Source: JADLHS01 sp049840435
GTDB lineage: Bacteria; Verrucomicrobiota; Verrucomicrobiia; Limisphaerales; JADLHS01
Assembly: GCA_049840435.1 (NCBI GenBank)
Contig: JASGKY010000057.1
Span: forward strand, 1 to 64,000
Length of the DNA stretch: 64,000 nucleotides
Direction of reading: 5' to 3'
Part shown: positions 29,025 to 37,766 of the stretch, piece by piece
Layout of the letters: each line of letters opens with the position of its first letter
How positions within the stretch are numbered: position 1 is the stretch's first letter
Made by a program: the position numbers and the translations under genes
Notes under the pieces: generated by a model
Seen by the model: the letters and a program-made list of their open reading frames with translations, nothing else
What the model was told of the DNA's origin: nothing
The model's database searches: none

Positions 29025-30462
29025 ATCGTGTGTACGGTTTCAAAAAGGTCAAATTCACGTCGCCGGTCGGCCCGTTACGCTGCTTGGCGATGAGGAGATT
29101 CACGGGAATCCCTTCAGGCTGATCTTCCATCGGCGGGGCGTCTTCGTCTTCGCTGCTCGGTTTGTAAAGCAGACCGATCAAGTCTGCATCCTGTTCAATC
29201 GAGCCGGATTCGCGCAGGTCGGACATCCGCGGTTTGCGGTTCTTGTCTTTCTCCAGATCGCGATTCAACTGCGCCAGCACGATGACGGGAACATCCAATT
29301 CCTTGGCCAACGCCTTGAGCCCGCTGGAAATTTCGGCAATTTCCTGTTGCCGGTTTTCCTGCGCTCGCCGCGAAGTAGAGTTGAGCAATTGGAGGTAGTC
29401 AATCACGAATAGCTTCACCCCATGCTGCTGCCACATGCGCCGCGCCCGGGTCCGCAACTGCAAAATCGAAAGCCCCGGCGTGTCATCAATGTAAAGCGGG
29501 CAGCTCGACATCTTCCCCGCCGAACTGGTGAGCTTCGGAAAGTCCGACTCGCTCATGAAGCCTTCCCGGATGTTGCGCAGGTTCACGCGCGCATTGGAAC
29601 ACAACATACGCAGCACCAGCGATTCCGCCGTCATTTCCAAGCTAAATACGCCAACCGGCAAACGCTCATTCACCACAACATGCTCCGCAATGTTCATGGC
29701 AAAGGAGGTTTTCCCCATGGACGGACGCGCGGCGATGACGATCATTTCCCCGCCGTGCATGCCATCGGTCATGCGATCCAGATCGGAGAACCCTGTGGCC
29801 AAGCCACCAAGCTGCCCCTGGCGATTGAAATAATTTTCCACCATGCCGATGGCTTTATTGACCAGCGACTTCACCGGCTCAATCGTTCCGCCGGCGCGGG
29901 ATTCACTCATGCCGAGGATGTCCCGCTCAACTTCATCCAACAGCGAATCCACCTCGCCGTCGTAATCGTAAACCCGCCCCACAACCCCCGTGCAGGTCTG
30001 GATCATTTTCCGGAGCAGAAACTTTTCCTCAACGATGTCGAGGTAATAGGTGAGATTCGCAGCCGAGGGAACAGCGTCCTGTAACGCGTTCAAGTACGCA
30101 ATGCCACCGATCTGATCAAGCAACCCACGATCCTTCAGCCGTTGCTGCAGCACAATAATGTCAATCGGCTCGCGCTTGTCATACATCGCCACGAATGATT
30201 CATAGATGGTCTGATGGCGCAGATCGTAGAAGACTTCCGGACCAGCCTTGAACTTCTCGATGCACGGACCAAGACTGTTGTTCGGGTCCAGCAATACACA
30301 ACCGAGCACCCCCTGCTCTGCCTCTGCGGAATGCGGTGGCAACCGGTCGGCACGATTCATATCGTGCCCGGCAGCTTTGCGACGGCGCGCCTTCTTAAAA
30401 TCGGGTGCGGCCCCCGCGCCTTCTGAAACAGTATCAATCATGCGACGGACATCAGAACTCAT
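28978..30462 (-). CDS. dnaB: Replicative DNA helicase
   Basis: 494 residues. The N-terminal DnaB domain starts near PPHSAEAEQGVLGCVLLDP, followed by the RecA-like motor: LATGFSDLDRMTDG, Walker A ARPSMGKTSFAMNIA (about residue 250), Walker B KLFVIDYLQLL, and LAQLNRDLEKDKNRKPRMSD. It unwinds DNA at the fork. The first roughly 35 residues before PPHSAE are basic and not part of the core; an internal ATG (MNRADRLPPHS) is an alternative start. It has a short overlap with bamA downstream. Confidence 0.97.
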   Translation of the reverse strand: MSSDVRRMIDTVSEGAGAAPDFKKARRRKAAGHDMNRADRLPPHSAEAEQGVLGCVLLDPNNSLGPCIEKFKAGPEVFYDLRHQTIYESFVAMYDKREPIDIIVLQQRLKDRGLLDQIGGIAYLNALQDAVPSAANLTYYLDIVEEKFLLRKMIQTCTGVVGRVYDYDGEVDSLLDEVERDILGMSESRAGGTIEPVKSLVNKAIGMVENYFNRQGQLGGLATGFSDLDRMTDGMHGGEMIVIAARPSMGKTSFAMNIAEHVVVNERLPVGVFSLEMTAESLVLRMLCSNARVNLRNIREGFMSESDFPKLTSSAGKMSSCPLYIDDTPGLSILQLRTRARRMWQQHGVKLFVIDYLQLLNSTSRRAQENRQQEIAEISSGLKALAKELDVPVIVLAQLNRDLEKDKNRKPRMSDLRESGSIEQDADLIGLLYKPSSEDEDAPPMEDQPEGIPVNLLIAKQRNGPTGDVNLTFLKPYTRFESAAKVSEEDIPGQ

Positions 30463-30579
30463 TTCGTGATTTCGCGCGAGTTATTCTTGATGACAAAGTG
30501 TTCCCAGCCGGCTGTGAGTAATTCGGCTTGAGTTTAGATTGGATTCCGACTGAGGTTTTGCCGAAGATGCGCGGCGTTT

Positions 30580-31314
30580 ATGAGAAATCTGGTCACCGCC
30601 ACCATTTTGCTACTCGCCATGCACGCTGCTGCTTTTGCCACCGACCTAGATGCCGCGATCTTCCAAGCCGGAAACCGCATCCTCTTTCAAGGTGACTCCA
30701 TTACTGATGGCGCGCGTGGACGGAACAACGATCCAAACCATATCCTTGGTCACAGCTATGCGTTCCTGGTTGCGGCGAAATACGGTGCGACCTATCCGGA
30801 ACGAAGGTTGGAGTTCTTCAATCGCGGCATCAGCGGTAACAAAGTTCCCGACCTGCTCAACCGCTGGCAAACCAATACTATTGACCTGAAACCGACCGTC
30901 GTAAGCATTCTGATCGGCGTAAACGATATCTGGCATCCGTTGAACGCAGGTCAGGAAGTCTCCGTCGCGAAATACGAGGAAGGTTACGACAAGTTGATCG
31001 CGCAAACCATAGCAGCCCTCCCCAACGCCAAGATCATCCTGCTTGAGCCGTTCATCACTTCCGGGAGCGCCACATCCCCGAAATGGGACCTCTGGCAAAG
31101 TCACTTGAAAGACTTCCAAGCTGTCGTCGCCAAGCTGGGGGTAAAATACAAAGCACCCGTGGTAAAATTACAACGGGTGTTTGATGACGCTTGCAAGCAC
31201 ACTCCGGCCGAATACTGGGTCTGGGACGGCGTTCATCCGACCTACGCCGGCAACCAATTGATTGCCGACGAGTGGGTTCGAGTCGCGGCGGCCACGTGGC
31301 CAGCCGCGAAGTAA
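30580..31314 (+). CDS. Secreted SGNH/GDSL hydrolase
   Basis: 244 residues with a signal peptide (ending AAAFAT) and all four SGNH blocks: ILFQGDSITDGARG (Ser nucleophile), RGISGNKVPDL (Gly, then Asn further on), ILIGVNDIW (Asn), and DGVHPTYAGNQL (Asp and His). Such enzymes are esterases or carbohydrate deacetylases; in this lineage they often act on plant or algal polysaccharides, but no partner enzyme lies nearby. It converges with the response regulator gene, whose stop lies 12 bases away. Confidence 0.9.
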   Translation: MRNLVTATILLLAMHAAAFATDLDAAIFQAGNRILFQGDSITDGARGRNNDPNHILGHSYAFLVAAKYGATYPERRLEFFNRGISGNKVPDLLNRWQTNTIDLKPTVVSILIGVNDIWHPLNAGQEVSVAKYEEGYDKLIAQTIAALPNAKIILLEPFITSGSATSPKWDLWQSHLKDFQAVVAKLGVKYKAPVVKLQRVFDDACKHTPAEYWVWDGVHPTYAGNQLIADEWVRVAAATWPAAK

Positions 31315-31326
31315 CTTGCAGGCCGC

Positions 31327-32023
31327 TTAAGCGGCGTGAAGCTGGAGAAGCGGGGCCGGAGTCGGGGCCGCCATCAGCGAAACCATCCCTTGGGCGATCG
31401 CAAATCGGGTCAAGCCCGCGATGCTGTGGATGTCCAGTTTGCGCATGATGCGTTCGCGATGGGTTTCCACCGTGACGCACACCAATATTGAGCTGGCAGG
31501 CAATCTCCTTGTTGCTAAAACCTTCCGCAATGTAGAGCAAGACTTCCCGTTCGCGATTGGTGAGCCTCGCCAGCGGCGCGCTCTTGTCCTCGCCGCCACG
31601 CACGACTTGATTTAAGGCAATCCGCGCCACGTCCGGACTGAAATGGGTCGAACCCGCTTGAACGGCTTCTACAGCCTGTACCACTTCTTCCGCCGCCGCT
31701 TCCTTCAAGACAAACCCCCGTGCGCCGCATTGGATGATGCGCATCACGTAATCGGAGTTTGAATAGGTCGAAAGGATCAGGACTTTGACCTCCGGCATCT
31801 CTCGGCGCAAGAGATCGGTAACCGCCAGACCATTCATCTGCGGCATGTCAATATCCATGAGCACCACGTCAGGTTTGAGTTCATGCGCCCGGATCAGGGC
31901 TTCCCGGCCATCGCTCGCCTCACCTACGATCTGGATTTTGGCATGTTGCGCCAGCGACATGCGGATGCCACGCCGCACCACGGGATGATCATCCACGATG
32001 AGAAGACGGATTTGTTCGTTCAT
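31327..32023 (-). CDS. NarL/LuxR-type response regulator 1 (frameshifted)
   Basis: 231 residues after removing one extra base near 31474. The receiver carries LLIVDDHPVVRRGIR, DVVLMDIDMPQMNG (phospho-Asp), LILSTYSN and VLKEA. The LuxR helix-turn-helix begins LTNREREVLLYIAEGFSNKEIA and continues in the next frame as TVETHRERIMRKLDIHSIAG. It should bind DNA as a phosphorylation-driven dimer. A second regulator of the same type sits upstream on the same strand. No histidine kinase is visible. A 14-base palindrome (GCCGCTTAAGCGGC, 31322-31335) spans the stop codon. Confidence 0.9.
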
Positions 32024-32047
32024 ATTTAAGTTTGGTAAAAGAGAGGG

Positions 32048-32236
32048 TTAAAACTTCTGAAACGGAGCAGACGAACCGAAAGCGGACATCCGGGCCGACT
32101 GGTTAGACGCAGGCCGATGGCTGCGAACTCGGGCGAGCCGCCATTGGTTGAGCGCGCGCATGCCCGCAAGAAAAGCCGTCAAGTAGAGGATTTGCGCGAC
32201 CACCAGCTTTGCCAACCACCAGTGCCAGATGTCCAT
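32048..32236 (-). CDS. Possible small membrane protein between the two regulators
   Basis: 62 codons from an ATG at 32236. The first half (MDIWHWWLAKLVVAQILYL and TAFLAGMRAL) could be one membrane helix; the second half is basic and Ser/Arg-rich. It lies in a 429-base gap that otherwise holds CCCCGGG boxes and a terminator, and ends 25 bases before the next gene's start. No homology is claimed; it may be chance. Confidence 0.35.
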   Translation of the reverse strand: MDIWHWWLAKLVVAQILYLTAFLAGMRALNQWRLARVRSHRPASNQSARMSAFGSSAPFQKF

Positions 32237-32336
32237 GTGTGTTTTGTTCCTTGTTGCAATCCGGTCATCGGATCACGAGAAACACATACGGCGACGTCGG
32301 CTTTACGACAACAAGGGCGATTCTGCCCCGGGCATC

Positions 32337-32374
32337 CGGGGAATCGCGACGCTGTCCCCGGGTCACCCCCGGGG
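32337..32374. promoter_or_regulatory. Array of CCCCGGG boxes between the two regulators
   Basis: Boxes with C/G junctions at 32338.5 (CCGGG), 32359.5 (CCCCGGG) and 32370.5 (CCCCCGGGG): spacings 21 and 11, consistent with one face of the helix. Another CCCCGGG at 32327-32333 is out of phase. They lie just past the terminator of regulator 2 and upstream of the small ORF and regulator 1. A plausible operator region; unproven. Confidence 0.35.
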
Positions 32375-32399
32375 TAGGAAATGCGGCAAGAAATAGAAA

Positions 32400-32429
32400 C
32401 CCCTCATCCAACTTGCGTCGGATGAGGGG
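32400..32429 (-). terminator. Terminator of response regulator 2
   Basis: CCCCTCATCC and GGATGAGGGG form a perfect 10-base stem with a 10-base loop, 23 bases beyond the stop of regulator 2. On the minus strand it is followed by TTTCTATTTC, a U-rich but interrupted tail. Confidence 0.8.
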
Positions 32430-32452
32430 ACACACGGGAACCAAACACCAAA

Positions 32453-33166
32453 TCAGGCGGGCACTTCGCGCTGCACCCAGGCGGTGGCGTACTGGGTCAA
32501 TTCGGCGGCGTCCTTAAGATTGAGCTTCCGCTTAATCTGCTCACGATAATATTCGACGGTTTTGACGCTGAGATGCAATTCGCCAGCAATCTCCTTAGTC
32601 TTCTTCCATTGTCCGATGAGATGGAACACCTCGACTTCACGGTCGCTCAGCGACTTGATGGCGGGCTGCTGCACGTCGGTATGCCCCCGCACCTGCTGCT
32701 GGAGCATCTTGGCTGCAAGAGAATCGCTGACATAAACACTGCCGGCCAACACGCGGCGGATGGCCATAATGACCTTCTCCAGTGCTTCCTGCTTCATCAG
32801 GTACCCGAGCGCTCCGGCCCGAAAGGCGATCTCGGCATAAACAGTTTCGTCATGCACGCTCACAACCAGCATGGGGAGCGAAGAAAATTGAGCCTTGATG
32901 TTGCGGATCAATTCGAGACCGCTGCTGTCCTTGAGGGATAAATCCGCCACAACCAAGTCCGGCTTGAGTTGAATAATGGCGTCGAGTGCTTTGCGGGCGT
33001 CTTCTTGCTCGCCACAAACCACCAGATCCGGCTGCCGGTTGATGAGCTGTGCGATGCCAAACCGCACCACTGCATGATCGTCTACCAAGAGAATTCGTTT
33101 CCGCGCGTCAATGGCGTCGGCTTGCTTCACATCTCTATCCACTAGCTTCACGTCTTTTGTATGCAT
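32453..33166 (-). CDS. NarL/LuxR-type response regulator 2
   Basis: 237 residues. After an N-terminal extension of about 22 residues comes the receiver (ILLVDDHAVVRFG, LVVADLSLKDSSG with the phospho-Asp, LVVSVHDE, YLMKQE). The LuxR domain at the end has IKSLSDREVEVFHLIGQWKKTKEIA and LSVKTVEYYREQIKRKL. It is a complete two-domain regulator, distinct in sequence from regulator 1. It has its own terminator, so the two are not simply one operon. The sensor is unknown. Confidence 0.92.
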   Translation of the reverse strand: MHTKDVKLVDRDVKQADAIDARKRILLVDDHAVVRFGIAQLINRQPDLVVCGEQEDARKALDAIIQLKPDLVVADLSLKDSSGLELIRNIKAQFSSLPMLVVSVHDETVYAEIAFRAGALGYLMKQEALEKVIMAIRRVLAGSVYVSDSLAAKMLQQQVRGHTDVQQPAIKSLSDREVEVFHLIGQWKKTKEIAGELHLSVKTVEYYREQIKRKLNLKDAAELTQYATAWVQREVPA

Positions 33167-33423
33167 TGTTGAATCAAAGTCCTCTAATTCCCTGAACTTC
33201 TTGGTTCATATGACGCAAGATAGAAGCCAAAAAACGGATTTCTCGGGAATTCATGAGTTGTTTGCAAATCGTGGTTTCACCCAGCTATTTAATGTCCAAA
33301 CGCCAGACAACGCCCGCCGGAAAACAAGACAACAATAGCATTGCCCTGCATTAAAATGTCCCAAGACGTGGGCTTCATGCCTTGCTCAACGGAGCACGCC
33401 TTTCTATGCTCGCCCGCAGTAAC

Positions 33424-34806
33424 ATGAACCTCTCCAATCGCCTCAAACTCTCCGCCATGATGTTTCTCCAGTTTTTCGTCTGGGGCGCATGGTATGTGAC
33501 CGGGCCAAATTACCTCTCCACCATTGGCTTCAAAGCCGAAGATTTCGGCACGATGTATTCCGTAGGCCCGATCGCCGGGATGATCGCACCATTCTTCGTC
33601 GGCATGATCGCCGACCGGTTCTTTGCGGCACAAAAGGTCTTGGCCGTCATGCACCTGTTGGGCGCGGCAATGATGTTCATCGCCACCATAGCGATGAAGG
33701 CTGTCACCCCCTCTCCCGTCACAATCAACCTCATCTTCTTTGCGCACATGTTGACGTATTTCCCGACGCTAGCGTTAACCAACACCATTGCGATGAAGTG
33801 CATGACGAATCCCGAGAAAGAATTCCCCGGAATCCGCGTGCTTGGAACGATTGGTTGGATCATCGCCGGACTGGCAATCACAGCCCTGAAATTCGACACC
33901 AACATCGGCATGTTCTACCTGACTATCGGCGCAGGCCTGATTCTGGGATTGTTCAGTTTTACGTTACCCAATACCCCCCCGACCACCTCCGGGCCGATCA
34001 GCGTCCGACAAATCATCGGCTTGGACGCACTCGTCATGCTGAAGAACCGCTCCTATCTGATCTTTCTGATCGCTTCGATGCTGATTTGCATTCCGCTAGC
34101 CTTCTACTATCAGATCACCAGCCGTATCGTGGAAATGACCGCGCTGCCCATCGGGCTGACCATGAGTTACGGCCAAATGTCAGAAATCTTCTTCATGCTG
34201 GTGATGCCACTGTTCTTCGCCCGCCTCGGCGTCAAATGGATGCTCGCCGTCGGCATGCTTGCTTGGGTAGTGCGTTACAGCCTGTTTGCCTTTGGCGCAA
34301 CTGATGAAGTGCGCTGGATGATCATAGCCGGCATCGTGTTGCATGGTATCTGTTACGACTTTTTCTTCGTCACGGGCCAGATTTACACCGATCAAGCCGC
34401 GCCCAAACAAGTCCGCGCGCAAGCTCAAGGACTGCTCGTGCTGTTCACGCTGGGAGTAGGCATGGCCATCGGCGCAAAAGTTGCCGGCAAAATTGAAGCA
34501 CAGAATACCCCACCCGCTTCGGTGGCGATCGCGAAGGCGATCCCAGAAAAGGCTGCCGCCGTCAAAACTTTGGAAGAAAAACTAGTTGCCGCGCCCGCCT
34601 CGGAAAAAGCAAAACTCACCAGCGAACTCAACCAACTCGTCACGTCGCTTCGCGCCGAACTCCCGCCCGAACAACAGATAGCTCTGCGCAAAGCGGAGTT
34701 GCAATCCATTGGCTGGAAATCTCTGTGGGGTGCGCCAGCTATTTTTGCTGGAGCGATTCTCCTGCTGTTCACCGGACTGTTCCGACCGCCAGCTAAGAAT
34801 TCCTAG
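33424..34806 (+). CDS. MFS transporter, nucleoside:H+ symporter type
   Basis: 460 residues, about 12 membrane helices, of the NupG/XapB-like branch: N-terminal RLKLSAMMFLQFFVWGAWYVT and the loop IADRFFAAQKVLAVMHLLGA after helix 2 are typical. Start chosen at ATG 33424 (MNLSNRLKL). Between the last two helices there is an unusual hydrophilic insertion of about 80 residues, Ala/Lys/Glu-rich with coiled-coil character (AVKTLEEKLVAAPASEKAKL, SLRAELPPEQQIALRKAEL). It converges with folK. A nucleoside or related compound is the likely substrate, by family only. Confidence 0.85.
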   Translation: MNLSNRLKLSAMMFLQFFVWGAWYVTGPNYLSTIGFKAEDFGTMYSVGPIAGMIAPFFVGMIADRFFAAQKVLAVMHLLGAAMMFIATIAMKAVTPSPVTINLIFFAHMLTYFPTLALTNTIAMKCMTNPEKEFPGIRVLGTIGWIIAGLAITALKFDTNIGMFYLTIGAGLILGLFSFTLPNTPPTTSGPISVRQIIGLDALVMLKNRSYLIFLIASMLICIPLAFYYQITSRIVEMTALPIGLTMSYGQMSEIFFMLVMPLFFARLGVKWMLAVGMLAWVVRYSLFAFGATDEVRWMIIAGIVLHGICYDFFFVTGQIYTDQAAPKQVRAQAQGLLVLFTLGVGMAIGAKVAGKIEAQNTPPASVAIAKAIPEKAAAVKTLEEKLVAAPASEKAKLTSELNQLVTSLRAELPPEQQIALRKAELQSIGWKSLWGAPAIFAGAILLLFTGLFRPPAKNS

Positions 34807-34812
34807 AGCGAC

Positions 34813-35319
34813 TCAGCTCCCAGTCAATCGCACTGTGATCTCCTTGCTCACGAGCGCGGCGAGCAGCTGCGCTACGGTGCGGCGATGCCCAGGAAGGATC
34901 AGGTTGGGCGCAATTTCGTTCAACGGTTGCAACACAAAACGCCGTTCGTGGGCACGCGGATGCGGCAAGACCAATTCTGGACGCGAGGAAATTTCATCGC
35001 CAAAAGCAATCAAGTCGAGATCAAGCCGCCGCGGCTCGTTGAGCACCAGTTTGGGCCGGCGGCCAAAATCCTTTTCCATTGCCAGCATCTTGGTCAGCAG
35101 TGACCAAGAATTCTCATCTGGCAAGGGATAAAGCGCAACAACTGCATTCACAAACGTCGGCGAACCCGGCGGGCAATCTACCGGGGTCGTCTGCCACAGG
35201 GATGACCGCAGCAGCGGTTTGCGCGAGAACATAGCCAACTGATCCATCGCCCGCCGCAGAATGCCAGGCGAATCCCCGACATTCGAGCCGAGAGCAATGT
35301 AGGCGACGGGCAAGTTCAT
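34813..35319 (-). CDS. folK: 2-amino-4-hydroxy-6-hydroxymethyldihydropteridine diphosphokinase
   Basis: HPPK transfers pyrophosphate from ATP to the pterin precursor of folate. The signatures AYIALGSNVGD near the N-terminus and RRLDLDLIAFGD (the metal-binding DLD) are intact, followed by LPHPRAHERRFVLQPL. 168 residues from the ATG at 35319, which overlaps the stop of the dioxygenase gene by four bases (ATGA) and is preferred to an upstream ATG at 35334. It ends a dapF-dapA-dapB-dioxygenase-folK run. Confidence 0.95.
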   Translation of the reverse strand: MNLPVAYIALGSNVGDSPGILRRAMDQLAMFSRKPLLRSSLWQTTPVDCPPGSPTFVNAVVALYPLPDENSWSLLTKMLAMEKDFGRRPKLVLNEPRRLDLDLIAFGDEISSRPELVLPHPRAHERRFVLQPLNEIAPNLILPGHRRTVAQLLAALVSKEITVRLTGS

Positions 35320-36020
35320 GTGCGTTCCGACCATTTCAAGCCGTTGGGTAATTCAGTTGCGGCATACTCTACATGCAATACGCGCCGATGCGAGGGATTC
35401 TTTGCTGGCGAAGAAGCATGTAGCAACAGCGGGCGCATCACCAACACACCGCCCTTGGGCATTTGGCAAGTCACCGGCGATTGACTGGAGGTCCAGCTTG
35501 AAACCGCTTCACTGCTCAATTCACCATGCTGATGCGATCCCGGGAGAACGCGCAACGCACCGTTGTCCGCCGAACAATCGTCAAGATGCAGCCGGAGCGT
35601 CGCCATCCCCGCCAGCACGGATGACGGCGGTTGCACATGAACGACGCCATCTTTGACCGACCAAGGACCAAAACCCGGCGTCTCAATCTGCTCAGCAACA
35701 GCAATCGCCACGTCTTGATGCCACGGCACACCCCAATTCGCGCCGTCGGTTTTGTCAAAGAGGATTGCTCGGACCGGGAAAGCTGCAGTACCAAGCAAAT
35801 CGCTCATCACCGCCACAGTTTTTTTCGAAGTGGCAAACGCTGCGGCTCTAGGACAGACCCGAAGCACATTTCGTAAACCGCCGCGGGCCCGGGGAGAATA
35901 TTTTTGCTGCTGAAGGTGAAGTTCGGTCAATTCGCTGGCCAAGGCTTCGCACTCCTCGCTTGCCAAGAACGCGGGCAACATCAAGAAACCGTTTTGCTCG
36001 AATTGCCCGCCGCCATTCAC
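35316..36020 (-). CDS. Phytanoyl-CoA dioxygenase family protein
   Basis: 234 residues starting with GTG at 36020. A 2-oxoglutarate/Fe(II) oxygenase fold: the iron ligands should be H and D of VPWHQDVAIA and H of LLLHASSPA, with R in SHRRVLHVEY contacting 2-oxoglutarate. PhyH-family members hydroxylate very different small molecules, so the substrate is open. It lies 12 bases after the dapB stop and is translationally coupled to folK, an odd place for a metabolite hydroxylase. Confidence 0.85.
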   Translation of the reverse strand: MNGGGQFEQNGFLMLPAFLASEECEALASELTELHLQQQKYSPRARGGLRNVLRVCPRAAAFATSKKTVAVMSDLLGTAAFPVRAILFDKTDGANWGVPWHQDVAIAVAEQIETPGFGPWSVKDGVVHVQPPSSVLAGMATLRLHLDDCSADNGALRVLPGSHQHGELSSEAVSSWTSSQSPVTCQMPKGGVLVMRPLLLHASSPAKNPSHRRVLHVEYAATELPNGLKWSERT

Positions 36021-36032
36021 GCTGCACTCCGC

Positions 36033-36767
36033 TTACTTCAGCCCCAACACGTCTTGCATGTCATAGACGCTTGGCTTTTGCTTCACCACCCACTGCGAAG
36101 CGCGCAACGCACCATTGGCAAACGTCTCGCGGCTCGAGGCCTTGTGCGTCAACTCCACTCGCTCGCCGTTGTTGGCAAAGATCACGGTGTGATCGCCCAC
36201 CACGTCGCCGCCACGGATGGCATGAATGCCGATCTCCCCACTAGTGCGCTCGCCCGTGATGCCTTTGCGACCATGGCGTAGTGCTTCTTCAAGCTGCACC
36301 TTCCGCACGTCACCGAGAATTTCCAGTAACGTCGTCGCAGTACCGCTCGGCGCGTCCTTTTTCAAGCGATGATGCATCTCGACGACTTCGAGATCAAACG
36401 CCGGACCAAGGATCTCCGCCGCTTTGCGAGTGAGCCAGAACAGGGTATTCACGCCGGTGGAAAAATTCGTCGCCATCACCAGCGGAATCTTGCTACCAAG
36501 CGCGACAATCTTTGCCTTTTCCTCGGCACTGTGGCCGGTCGTGCCAACAACAAGCGCCTTGCCATGCTTGGCGCACAATTCCGCCACCCCCAACGTGACA
36601 CTGTGGAAACTGAACTCAATGACTACATCTGCCTTGGGTAGCAGCGCGCCGAGATCGTCGCCCTGATCCACTGCGCCCACGATTTCCAACTCTGGGATCC
36701 GGGTCGCGCACGAAAGCAACGCCTGCCCCATGCGACCTTTGGAACCGTTGATGATGACTCGGGTCAT
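36033..36767 (-). CDS. dapB: 4-hydroxy-tetrahydrodipicolinate reductase
   Basis: The second committed step to meso-diaminopimelate and lysine. 244 residues: NAD(P)-binding VIINGSKGRMGQALL at the N-terminus, VVGTTGHS, MATNFSTGVN, and the catalytic block VVEMHHRLKKDAPSGTAT (HH and K of the active site). It follows dapA by 18 bases. Confidence 0.97.
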   Translation of the reverse strand: MTRVIINGSKGRMGQALLSCATRIPELEIVGAVDQGDDLGALLPKADVVIEFSFHSVTLGVAELCAKHGKALVVGTTGHSAEEKAKIVALGSKIPLVMATNFSTGVNTLFWLTRKAAEILGPAFDLEVVEMHHRLKKDAPSGTATTLLEILGDVRKVQLEEALRHGRKGITGERTSGEIGIHAIRGGDVVGDHTVIFANNGERVELTHKASSRETFANGALRASQWVVKQKPSVYDMQDVLGLK

Positions 36768-36785
36768 GGTTGATATCCTCGCTGA

Positions 36786-37664
36786 TTAGAGCAGCCCGAC
36801 CGTTTTCATGGTCTTGCGCAGCTTGTCGCGGCTGGCGCTGCTGATCGGCACCATCGGTAAGCGGAGTTCGTCTTCCATCATGTCCAACATCGCAAGCGCG
36901 GCTTTGGCCGGACCGGGATTCGATTCGATAAACAAGTCTTTGTAGAGTGGGTAGTATTTCTCGTGAATCCTAAGGGCAAGCGATGTATTTCCCTGCGCAA
37001 AAGTCCGCACCATGCGGGCTACTTCGTGCGGAATCACATTCGACGCCACGCTGACTACGCCATGTGCGCCCACCGCCATGAACGGCAATGTCAACGAATC
37101 ATCACCACTCAGAATGGTGAACTTGTGACCGACTGTCGCCCGCAATTGGGAAACACGATCCGGATTGCCGCCCGCCTCCTTGATGCCGACGATGTTCGGG
37201 CTGTCGTGCGCAAGGCGATTCACCGTGTCCACCGCGATCTCGATGCCGCAGCGACCGGGAATGCTATAGAGGATGATCGGCAGATGCGTCGAACAAGCAA
37301 CCGCATGGAAGTGCTGGAACAACCCTTCTTGAGTTGGTTTGTTGTAATACGGCGCCACCTGTAACGAGGCATCCGCTCCAACCTTCTCCGCTTCCTGCGT
37401 CAGGTAAATAGCTTCCTTGGTCGAGTTGGCGCCTGTGCCCGCCATAACCTTGATCTTGCCGTCGCAAATCTCGACCGCGAGCGCGATAACGCGGATATGT
37501 TCCTCGTAATCGAGCGTGGCAGATTCGCCTGTGGTACCGACGGGGACAATGCCGTCCACGCCGCCCTTGATCTGGGATTTGATCAGTTTTTCGAGGGCTG
37601 CCTCGTCAACTTTGCCTTTTTTGAACGGAGTAACTATCGCTGTGTAAGTGCCGGTGAATTGCAT
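36786..37664 (-). CDS. dapA: 4-hydroxy-tetrahydrodipicolinate synthase
   Basis: Condenses pyruvate with aspartate semialdehyde. 292 residues: GIVPVGTTGESATL near residue 40, the Tyr in PIILYSIPGRCGIEI, and the Schiff-base Lys in NIVGIKEAGGNPDRV. It lies between dapF and dapB. The 102-base gap from dapF could hold a separate promoter. Confidence 0.97.
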   Translation of the reverse strand: MQFTGTYTAIVTPFKKGKVDEAALEKLIKSQIKGGVDGIVPVGTTGESATLDYEEHIRVIALAVEICDGKIKVMAGTGANSTKEAIYLTQEAEKVGADASLQVAPYYNKPTQEGLFQHFHAVACSTHLPIILYSIPGRCGIEIAVDTVNRLAHDSPNIVGIKEAGGNPDRVSQLRATVGHKFTILSGDDSLTLPFMAVGAHGVVSVASNVIPHEVARMVRTFAQGNTSLALRIHEKYYPLYKDLFIESNPGPAKAALAMLDMMEDELRLPMVPISSASRDKLRKTMKTVGLL

Positions 37665-37766
37665 GGTTGTTTTCCCAAAAGCGCGTAATGGTCGGTTAAT
37701 TTAGCAGGCTTGGCGAGCCGGAAATTCTTCCAATCTGGCTGGTTGTTTCGCCGCGCCAGCGCGAGT

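Noticed and set aside
31322..31335. 14-base palindrome GCCGCTTAAGCGGC as a bidirectional terminator between the GDSL and regulator genes
   Set aside because: It overlaps the end of the regulator's coding region and lacks a T-run on either side.
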